From a virus: 44,189 nt of DNA. Under the pieces are notes generated by a model. The model made no database searches and was not told the DNA's origin. It saw nothing but the letters and a program-made list of their open reading frames with translations. Of the stretch, positions 34,913-43,100 are shown piece by piece; the first letter of the stretch is position 1; each line of letters starts with the position of its first letter. The stretch is from positions 1-44,189 of the IMG/VR virus record IMGVR_UViG_3300033145_000280; one strand, 5' to 3'. Position numbers and translations under genes: made by a program.

Positions 34913-35221
34913 CTAACCATTGAATTTAATTTTTTCAGCATCCTCTAATACCTTTCGTAATCTCTCATCTGCATCCTTAGGAAACTCGTCTACAGGTTCA
35001 GGTGCCTTCAGATCAAGAAATGTTAGAGGCTGATTAACATAAGGATTTACTACCTGAGGTGAAATAGTCCAATCAGGTTCACTATTCCAGTGATCACTAA
35101 ATCGAAAATTATTAGTATTATCAATCACATAATTTTGACTACTGCTAATATTATCAGTCCCTGTTCTTTGAAAAAGATAATCACCACCACCAGTAAGTGT
35201 TTGACTCATACTACTACCCAT
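34913..35221 (-). CDS. Small protein, unknown
   Basis: A 102-aa protein rich in Asn, Ser and Asp, with an aromatic-rich centre and a charged helical C-terminus. GGAGGA lies seven bases before the ATG. It overlaps the previous gene by 8 bases and is the last gene before a double-hairpin terminator. No recognised family. Confidence 0.7.
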   Translation of the reverse strand: MGSSMSQTLTGGGDYLFQRTGTDNISSSQNYVIDNTNNFRFSDHWNSEPDWTISPQVVNPYVNQPLTFLDLKAPEPVDEFPKDADERLRKVLEDAEKIKFNG

Positions 35222-35483
35222 CTAACAATCCTCCACCACTACCAAACAATGATTTCTTGGTTCTCCTGGCACGTCTAGCAACACCATCCTTCCTACGCTC
35301 CAAAGAATCATCAACCATGTTGCCCTCGCCAAACTCTTCCTTTCGCTTTAAACGAATCTCCTGAGCGATGGCTGCAATATCAGGAATCAACTGAATCATA
35401 CTTTTCCGTTCAGCAGCCTTTTGTAATGCTCCAGTGCCATGTCCGCCTTGAGGAAGTAATACTCCACCTAATCTATAAGCCAT
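35214..35483 (-). CDS. Small basic protein, unknown
   Basis: An 89-aa protein with a helical centre (AAIAQEIRLKRKEEFGEG) and an Arg/Lys-rich stretch (RRKDGVARRARRTKKS). Strong GGAGGT site, one-base overlap with the gene before it. Possibly nucleic-acid or head associated; no known family. Confidence 0.7.
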   Translation of the reverse strand: MAYRLGGVLLPQGGHGTGALQKAAERKSMIQLIPDIAAIAQEIRLKRKEEFGEGNMVDDSLERRKDGVARRARRTKKSLFGSGGGLLDG

Positions 35484-36010
35484 TAACTCTTACCTCCTTT
35501 ACTGAATCCAGGAGTCATCCCTGCCAATGCTCTACTGTATCCTTTATTCCGTTGCTCTCTTTGTGTAATCTTTCTACCTAATATACCTTGACCAAAATTT
35601 CTATCCATACCATCATCAACTTGATCCATACCTACTTGCCGTGGGCTAGAAGGTCCACTAATAAAATCATTAGTATCCTTTAAATGTTGCTTTGATCCAA
35701 AAGATGCAGTACTTCTAGAAAGATTTCTAATTTTACCAGCTAAATCAAGAGGACCATACGTACTTTTATGAGCACTTAATTTCTTCTGTAAAAGATATGG
35801 TACATAGTTCCTAGGAGGGATAGCTGTACGCTTTGGTCTAGGGAAAGGAAACCTCTGAGAACCTCTAGGTTGAGGAATTTCAAACTGAGGCTGATTAGCT
35901 TGCTCCTTATAAGCATCCATAGAAGCATTCATATATTCTTGGAAATTCTTATTGATTGCTTCGATTCGCTCTTGTCGAGCTATCTCTTCTTTACTTCTTT
36001 GTTTAGCCAT
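35483..36010 (-). CDS. Basic Pro/Arg/Gln-rich protein, unknown
   Basis: A 175-aa protein: N-terminal charged helix (1-45), Pro/Arg-rich middle (48-75) and basic C-terminal part with Gly/Ser loops. No domain is recognised. It lies in the small-gene run after the portal with near-zero gaps. Likely a minor structural or assembly protein. Confidence 0.7.
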   Translation of the reverse strand: MAKQRSKEEIARQERIEAINKNFQEYMNASMDAYKEQANQPQFEIPQPRGSQRFPFPRPKRTAIPPRNYVPYLLQKKLSAHKSTYGPLDLAGKIRNLSRSTASFGSKQHLKDTNDFISGPSSPRQVGMDQVDDGMDRNFGQGILGRKITQREQRNKGYSRALAGMTPGFSKGGKS

Positions 36011-36012
36011 TC

Positions 36013-36390
36013 CTACATTCCAAACGGTAGGTGCTGTACATCATACCCTACCTTAGTTAAACGTTGCATCATCCTATTCCCAGCATAAACATTATGAGTA
36101 TGGATCTGAAACTTGCATCCACGATACTCTTCAGGGTTCTGCTTCTCTAAAAATCGTACTGCCTCCATTCCACTAAGTTCACTAAAAGAATTCATGCTAC
36201 TCTGTCCTTCAAAGTCATGCTCTAAATAAACTTTCCTTAATCTCTTTGAATAATCTTTTAATACTCCAATTGCTTCTTCTATATTTTTACACCACACAGT
36301 CGCGCTTACTTCATCTTCTGGCATTCTCTGATACGCTACTGCTGCTCTATTGTGATCTCCGTCACAAAATAAAGTCAAATCCCTCTCCAT
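36013..36390 (-). CDS. cREC-like protein (cyclic-phosphate processing receiver domain)
   Basis: A 125-aa protein matching the cREC pattern as I remember it: FCDGDHNR (8-15, usual F-x-D-D-x-R), VYLEHDFEG (54-62, usual SLDHDLG) and IHTHN...NRMMQRL (96-111, usual HSxNxxGxxxM). cREC proteins are small receiver-like domains predicted to act on cyclic phosphates or related nucleotide products. Among virion genes it is out of place and could be an RNA-repair or counter-defence enzyme. GGGGAG precedes the ATG. Two motif residues differ from the usual pattern. Confidence 0.65.
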   Translation of the reverse strand: MERDLTLFCDGDHNRAAVAYQRMPEDEVSATVWCKNIEEAIGVLKDYSKRLRKVYLEHDFEGQSSMNSFSELSGMEAVRFLEKQNPEEYRGCKFQIHTHNVYAGNRMMQRLTKVGYDVQHLPFGM

Positions 36391-36399
36391 TTTCTCCCC

Positions 36400-36588
36400 T
36401 TAAAAACTTAAATAACGAGGCTTTCGTGCTTTCTGTACAATAGTCTTTTTCCTTTTACGATTAGGAGCTTGAGCATTCACCTCTGCCATCGCCTTAGGTC
36501 CAGCCTTAAATGATTGACCAGAACTAGGAGCATACCAGCCTTTACCAGCCATCCAATTAGCCCTTACCTTATCTCTTAGACTAGCCAC
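36400..36588 (-). CDS. Small basic protein downstream of the portal
   Basis: The GTG at 36588 has AGGAG six bases upstream and gives 62 aa with an 8-base overlap of the portal end. An ATG at 36624 would extend it by 12 codons and overlap the portal by 44 bases, which is less likely. The protein is Lys/Arg-rich with a compact Trp/Tyr patch. No family recognised. Confidence 0.6.
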   Translation of the reverse strand: MASLRDKVRANWMAGKGWYAPSSGQSFKAGPKAMAEVNAQAPNRKRKKTIVQKARKPRYLSF

Positions 36589-38803
36589 CACCTTCTCCTG
36601 AGTTACCTGTTGCTCCCATTCCAACCTGAGCCATCATCATTTGAAGCTTCATTTGTTGCTCTTCTCTAAACTCAATAGCTTGCTGGTATTCCTGAATCAA
36701 AGTTAACAATACTACCTGTTGCTCTTGACTAAGGTCCCAGAAAGATTCAGCCTGCTTTTCCTTAACTAACAGCTCATGCATGACATAAATATCATCTTCA
36801 GTCATAGGCACTAACCTAGGATCTTGTAGCTTGTTTTGTTTAATAATACTGATCATCTTCTTTACCCTATCAATATGCGGACCTTGAGGAGTAAGTGACT
36901 TCTTAAATCCTAATTCTTCCACAATAGCTTGCCTCAGTGATACGTCAGGGATACTCATTAGAGCCGGAGCATACTGTAAGAACTCAAGAACCTTAGCCTC
37001 TCTAGCTTCCTTAGAAACCAGAGCAAGAGAAGCCGTATCAACACGGACTTGAACGTTATCGCTCAAATCATTTCCACTAAAAGTCTGAATACTAGCTCGA
37101 CTAGTCTTCTCACGGGCCAAGATTCTTAACTGCTCAGCATACGTCGGATCGTCTTTAATATGCCTGATTGTTTCTATTAACAAAGAAGTCCCCTCTTCCT
37201 GCAAAGATTCGTCCCATGCCTGAAGAATAGGACTCCTACTCATTAATGCTTGTTTTCTCAAAATATCAATCATAGCTGCTGAGTTCACACCAACAGGACG
37301 CTGACCTCTAAGCACTTCCTCAGTACCAGCAATTGATTCCATTTCAGCAATCTGTTGTGCTCGTTCCTCTAATGCAGCTTGAGGGAAGGGAGGCGGATAG
37401 ACCGGCTCTGGTCTAGCACCAGCAGTCCGGCGTGCATCATACGTCCAGATTCCACCAGGCCGTCCAGACCACAAGTTCTCTGTAACCTGTGTTCCCTTGG
37501 GCGCAATCCAAGTAGCAATCGGTACTGTCCGCCTCCACATGATAAATGTAGTATCAATCTGATTGATTCTCTTAAGTTTCGGTAGGAGCTTGCCGACCAA
37601 AGAACGTCCCCAGATGGAACCAGGCTGCGCTTCCCAACGGAATCGCGTGTATGGGTGCCATCGCTTAGGCCAACGAGGATCATACGCCCTTCCACCCACG
37701 TTCTTCGGGGAGTCGTATAGCAATTTATTTCCTACCGTAATAATAGTCCTACCTTTAGGCCACCTATGATTAGGCTTCCTATCAAAAATCCTAACTACAG
37801 TGTAATTATCCCAAGTATCAGGCGAACCCACATAAATAGAAGACCCAGGTCCTTCTACCAATTCAGTCACCCTCTCCCACCACCACATAGGTAACCGCAT
37901 AGGATTCTCAGATTTCAACTCATCTAATGCTTTTAAATTCCAACCTTTTGTTTTAGTAAGTCCAGCCTTATTCTTAGGAACAGACATATACTTATCTTTA
38001 ATAGTTTCAATAGGAGCAAAATACTCTCTCATGATCCACCCAATACCCCCATCATGCTCATGCCACCAATGAGAAGAAGGCATATGAATCTCAAATGGCG
38101 AAACAATATTAGCTACAATCTCTCCAAATTTAGTTTGCTCTTCCATAACCGGACGCCCCTCCGCATCCATTACAGGCACCTGAATCGGCAACATCTTAGG
38201 AGTAATACCATCAAGAGTCTCTTCTACTTGCACTTGATTCTCTGTAGTAGTCTTAGGTACTTTCATTCGCCTAGACACTGTAGGATCGTAAGCAATCTCC
38301 ATCCAACAAGCGCCACAATGAAGAATCAAACGAGCAATCTCTCGATGCTTCTCTGGCATCTGAAGAGCTTCCCATAAATACTCTAAAGTTAACTCAGATA
38401 ACTCAGCCGCTGTAATATCTTCATCCGTGTCGCTCTTAGGTGTAACTCTAGGGCGAGGACGATTCTCTGTAAGCAAAGCAATATTAGTCTCAATGTACCT
38501 AGCTAAAATATCATTAGTAGGTCTAGGGATATTCTGAGAAGCCTCTTCAACCACAGAAAGATTATCTGAACTATCTTTAGCTAAACGACTTACTAGAATA
38601 TCATGAGAATAATGTCGTCCCTGAGAGAAAAAGATATTTTCAATCCAGCTAACCGCTCTCTGCCACTGTAAACTTTGCTTCTCTCTACTTACAGTTTCAG
38701 AGTATGTGGACAACGCACTTCCAAGCTTCTCATCCATCGGGCCTAATTCGTCAATGGTATGGAGCCTGCCTTTAAGCCAACTTAATCTATAATCTACTGA
38801 CAT
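36581..38803 (-). CDS. Portal protein (podovirus type)
   Basis: A 740-aa, mostly helical protein that opens with a helical region and the motif NDILARYIETNIALLTENRPRP (about 92-113), shared by T7-like and related portals, with a long wing and a C-terminal Gln/Met-rich helix. It is larger than T7 gp8 (536 aa). It forms the dodecameric ring through which DNA is packed and ejected. It sits upstream of the scaffold and capsid genes on the same strand, with small genes and the secreted cassette between. Confidence 0.88.
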   Translation of the reverse strand: MSVDYRLSWLKGRLHTIDELGPMDEKLGSALSTYSETVSREKQSLQWQRAVSWIENIFFSQGRHYSHDILVSRLAKDSSDNLSVVEEASQNIPRPTNDILARYIETNIALLTENRPRPRVTPKSDTDEDITAAELSELTLEYLWEALQMPEKHREIARLILHCGACWMEIAYDPTVSRRMKVPKTTTENQVQVEETLDGITPKMLPIQVPVMDAEGRPVMEEQTKFGEIVANIVSPFEIHMPSSHWWHEHDGGIGWIMREYFAPIETIKDKYMSVPKNKAGLTKTKGWNLKALDELKSENPMRLPMWWWERVTELVEGPGSSIYVGSPDTWDNYTVVRIFDRKPNHRWPKGRTIITVGNKLLYDSPKNVGGRAYDPRWPKRWHPYTRFRWEAQPGSIWGRSLVGKLLPKLKRINQIDTTFIMWRRTVPIATWIAPKGTQVTENLWSGRPGGIWTYDARRTAGARPEPVYPPPFPQAALEERAQQIAEMESIAGTEEVLRGQRPVGVNSAAMIDILRKQALMSRSPILQAWDESLQEEGTSLLIETIRHIKDDPTYAEQLRILAREKTSRASIQTFSGNDLSDNVQVRVDTASLALVSKEAREAKVLEFLQYAPALMSIPDVSLRQAIVEELGFKKSLTPQGPHIDRVKKMISIIKQNKLQDPRLVPMTEDDIYVMHELLVKEKQAESFWDLSQEQQVVLLTLIQEYQQAIEFREEQQMKLQMMMAQVGMGATGNSGEGGG

Positions 38804-39205
38804 TTAACTTTCATCACTTTCTCGTAAAGCAGAAAACTCAGGAGGACCGCCGCCTCTCAACAGCATCTCGATCATGTCATCTGCGTCAGTGAAAATTGGT
38901 TCTGCCATTCCATCTAGCAAACGGCGATTCATTACAGCTACATCTTTTTGATGTTGAATCCCTTCTTGTTGCTCTTCTGTATATTCTGCTGCATCTTCTA
39001 CATTCTTTCGATCTGCATAAGCATCTGGTGACTCTCTAGCTACCAAAGCATCTTGTAACCTTAGTACCTGCTCCTGGTAATCGGCACACCTTTTTTCATA
39101 ATCAGCCATTCTTTCCTGATTTAACTTTAAAGAAGTCTCTAATCTAACTACTTCCATTTGAAGACTCAGATTCTCCTCCCGCCATTGATTAACTGTTTTA
39201 GCCAT
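38804..39205 (-). CDS. Coiled-coil protein upstream of the portal
   Basis: A 133-aa protein. Residues about 8-60 form a coiled coil with regular Leu/Val/Met heptads; the C-terminal part is acidic. No gap precedes the portal gene, so the two are probably co-translated. Role unknown; possibly a head assembly factor. Confidence 0.75.
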   Translation of the reverse strand: MAKTVNQWREENLSLQMEVVRLETSLKLNQERMADYEKRCADYQEQVLRLQDALVARESPDAYADRKNVEDAAEYTEEQQEGIQHQKDVAVMNRRLLDGMAEPIFTDADDMIEMLLRGGGPPEFSALRESDES

Positions 39206-39567
39206 TAGTAATCCTCATCATCTCCAGAGCCACGAAGCCACGGCATCTTCTTTTCAGCATACCCAGTAGCAGGCCCTTCATTAATAATTACCTGTGTATC
39301 ACTGGTCATAGAATCAACACATCTTTGACCTGCCTCCATAATCGCTCGCTCATTAGCAGACATATTACCAGACTCAGATCTATTAACTGCTACTGCTGCT
39401 TCTCTAGATAAAGTTTTCCTATGCGCCTTAAGTACAGCCGCCAGAGATTTAGTCATATTGGTTTCTAACGCATCTCTTTTTGCTCTGGCTCTTTCTAGGT
39501 TTCTCTCTTCTTTAGCAAGAACAGCAGTATGTTGTCTTTCTTCACCATCAAAACTACGATTTTCCAT
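39205..39567 (-). CDS. Helical charged protein, unknown
   Basis: A 120-aa helical protein with many Arg/Lys and Glu (NLERARAKRDALETN), first gene after promoter copy 7. Its start lies about 35 bases from the motif. It overlaps the next gene by one base. No known family. Confidence 0.72.
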   Translation of the reverse strand: MENRSFDGEERQHTAVLAKEERNLERARAKRDALETNMTKSLAAVLKAHRKTLSREAAVAVNRSESGNMSANERAIMEAGQRCVDSMTSDTQVIINEGPATGYAEKKMPWLRGSGDDEDY

Positions 39568-39602
39568 AAATTTCTACCTTTAAATCAAAAAAAAGTCTAA
39601 AT

Positions 39603-39625
39603 TCCTATTAAATAATTCCTTTTTT
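39603..39625 (-). promoter_or_regulatory. Late promoter motif copy 7
   Basis: AAAAAAGGAATTATTTAATAGGA on the reverse strand, about 35 bases before the 39567 start. It would drive the small gene and portal cluster. Confidence 0.7.
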
Positions 39626-39636
39626 CCCTTTGTTTA

Positions 39637-40137
39637 CTAAGAAATTCTCTGAATAGTCATATAACTATAGTAACTTGCTACAGTACCATTGCCTTGAACT
39701 TCTGCATCCGAGTGAGTACTCGTAGTAACAGAGAGTCCTACTTTCTCATTCAAACCAGGAGTAACAATAATTGGAGACAAAGCTACTGTCATTTGCTGTA
39801 CAGTTTCGCCGTCATTTGTATACCCACCAACAACCACTACTGGAGTCGAATCACTCTTATTACCATTAGATCCGACATACAAATGAACTGCCGTATTACC
39901 AGCCTGATTATTATCGTAAATACCTACACTAGCTGAAACCAGATAAGTCTTCACACCATCAGGAGAATCTGAAAAACTCTTTGCAGTTAACTCAGTAATA
40001 TCCGTCTCTGCTCCAGAAGTAACAGTTTGATTATTCCCTACCTTCTTATAGGTAATAGCAGGCAAATTAGCCATACTACCATCAACCCTAAGATCACCTC
40101 GTACTCTTAAACTTCCAAACACATCATGAAATGCCAT
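39637..40137 (-). CDS. Fibre-tip or adaptor beta protein
   Basis: A 166-aa protein beginning FGSLRVRGDLRVDGS, a typical phage fibre repeat head, then a Ser/Thr/Val-rich beta-sandwich of about 130 residues ending in a strand YYSYMTIQRI. It lies 12 bases after the long fibre gene, so it may cap or bind that fibre. Function inferred from composition and place. Confidence 0.75.
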   Translation of the reverse strand: MAFHDVFGSLRVRGDLRVDGSMANLPAITYKKVGNNQTVTSGAETDITELTAKSFSDSPDGVKTYLVSASVGIYDNNQAGNTAVHLYVGSNGNKSDSTPVVVVGGYTNDGETVQQMTVALSPIIVTPGLNEKVGLSVTTSTHSDAEVQGNGTVASYYSYMTIQRIS

Positions 40138-40149
40138 TATTCATCCTTT

Positions 40150-43100
40150 CTAATAGAACATGTCAGCATCAAGAGCAACCAAGATACGGTCTATTGCAGG
40201 CATATAAGTTAACGACCACCTATCAATCTTACCCGCTCCTTCAGTAGGCATATACTGACCACCACCAGGGAAGATGTATTTCTTTCCCCAAGAGAAGCTA
40301 TAGAACCCATCATTCTGAGTTACTAATTGAACTACTTGTGCATCGGAAGGTAAGTTAGACGGGGTATGAATTGTCATTGGTCTACGGATCGGGAGGAAGA
40401 AAATATCAGATGTACTCCAATCCATAGTAAGATCTTTAGTATTTCCATTTAGTGAAGACGATGACTTTACATGCTGTGTGGTTCTAAAGGTATTGTCAAA
40501 GTTACCGAATCCGCCGTAGAATCCATCTGCTATAACTTGTGAGCCCTTGCCACTTGCCTTAATAGTACCATCAACCTCTAGCTTAGTGGTAGGAGAAATT
40601 GTGCCAATACCTACACCACTTCCTGCAGACAATGAAATAACTCCTGATGAAATAAGAGCAAGAGGATTTGTCCCTACCTGAACATTAGTAATAGCATCTA
40701 AAACCTGCAATATCGTATCAGCAGCAGCAGTAGTTCTATGTTTAAATGTATATATGTTACCTGAAAGCTTAGAGTTAGCATCAAGTACTACACTATTTAA
40801 CAACCCAGTAGCATTAACTTGCTTCTGCTTAAATGTAAAAGTATCTGCGAAAGCTCCATTAGCACCAACAAGATTTGCCCCACTACCACTATCATACAAA
40901 ATATTAGTGGAACCCAATACAGGCTTATCACTTCCATCAGAAGTAAGATAGAAATAATCAGAATCTACAACTAATGTATCATCTCTGAAAACTGCTCCAC
41001 CAGATTCAGATTCTCTAAAGATAACACCATAGAATCCAGGGCCAGGATTTCCTCCATCATTAGCAGCAGTAATAGTAATAGCGTCATCAGTACTAGAAAG
41101 AGTAACATTACTACCTTCAGTTAATGACTTAAATCTAAGCTGCACACCAACCTTAGTAGAGTATATTCCTTCATCGCCATCACGATTGGCAGCAGTATTA
41201 GCTTCTCCTACCCCACCAACAGAGCTAAGGATAGGCTTACTACTTCCATCAGAAGTAAGATAGAAATAATTAGAGTCTACAACAAGAGTGTCATCCCTGA
41301 AGACTGCACCACCTGATTCTGATTCCTTAAAAATAACTCCGTAGAACCCAGGATCAGTATCTTGTAACCTTGCAGCATCTGTAGGAGCAGTAGGAGCACC
41401 CAATCCAGTGATCTTAAACCCACCCATAGCCTGAGCACCAGAGAAGTCTCTAGAACCGTCTTCCAAGATGTACTGGGTATGATCATCATCAGTAAGACCA
41501 GCCAACTCACCATGATCAGAAACAATTCCACCACCAGCAGCAGCACCGATCATTGGTCTTACATCAATCCATTGATCAGAGCTAGATGCCGGGAAAGCTG
41601 CATCATTTCCTCGCAGAATCACTGTCATAAGACTGGGAAAGCCCTGGAGTGCATCAGGTTTAGTAGGATCTGATCCCGCAATCGCTGCGGCCACTGTACC
41701 ATAATTAGTATTTGGATATACCCAATGAAGTACACCTTCAACTAAGAAGAATGTAGAACGATAATACTGATTTGCTGTATTACCAGAAATCCCTGTTCCA
41801 GTATCATAATTATCTTCATCCATCTGAGAATTAGTATCTGAAGTCCAATCACCACCACCATCATGATACCATCGTCTAAGATTAGTAACAGTTGAATCAA
41901 TAGGAACTGCAGCATTAATTTCAAAACCATTATGCAACCAAACACCTGCAGTCATATCAACATCAAATGCACCATCACCAGCATGTGCAGACACTACCAA
42001 TCCAGAAGTTACAAGAGAGGGGAAAGCAATAGTAAGAGCCCCAGCCATATTTGTCTCTCGTTCACTGGCAATAGGGTATGTATGTGCTGCATAAATATCA
42101 CCATCTTGTACATAAATAATTGCTACAAGAACATCATTATCTGCAAAAGAGGGAGAGGTTGTATTTAATGTTAAAGCAGTACCGGCACCTGATCTATCCC
42201 AATAAAGATAATTTACATCATCATCTGTACAGCCAGTAGAACCAGAGGCGTCTGTGTCAATAACTGCTTTTGCAGTAGCGTCATAAAGCTCCCCTGCCGT
42301 CCATGAAATATTAACACCACCTTCATCAGTAACAGTAATTGTATCTAAAACATTAGCATTAATAGTATCTTCAAGGATTTCTACAATAGTCTCATTACCA
42401 CTACTGAAATCTGAAAGAGTAATGTCTTCTAATGTTAAGGGATCTATTAGGTTTACAATAGGCTTTTCATCGTCACCTGCTGAAGCCAAGTAGAAATAAT
42501 CAGAATTAAATACTAAGGTATCATCTCTAAAGACTGCCCCACCTGCTTCAGATTCCTTAAAGATAACTCCGTAGAATCCAGGACCAATATCTTGTAACCG
42601 AGCAGCATCTGTGTCAGCAGTAGGAGCGCCTACGTTAGTAAGACGATTATCTCCCATGCTTTGATTACCAGTGAAAGCATTAGCTCCATCCTCTGTGATA
42701 GCTTCATCAAAGCGTACTGCATCACCAGAAGCAGAACCTGCTGCTAAGCCAGTGAGCTTGTTAGCACCCATGTCTTGAGCACCAGAAAATGCCCTGGTGC
42801 CACCTTCCAAGATATACTGAGTATGATCATCATCAGGATCTAGACCAGTAAGAGCACCATGATCTGTAACTCCACCTCCACCACCACCTGCAGTACCTCT
42901 AAAGTTAATCTGGACTTCATCAGTATTAGGATCGTTCTGGGTAAGATAAAAACTCTCGACTTCAAACGAAAGAGTATTCAGTCCAGTAAATGAAACAGAA
43001 TCATCAGACTGCTTAACATTAATACCATAGAATCCACTCCCATCACTAGTCCCACTAGCAGTAGAGTTAATGGTAATCTCATCAGCATCACTAGTCATAG

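Noticed and set aside
14714-39625. T4-like late promoter (TATAAATA) explanation for the repeated motif
   Set aside because: A TATTAAATA resemblance appears only on the + strand, antisense to all adjacent genes; the gene-facing strand fits a single-subunit polymerase promoter better.
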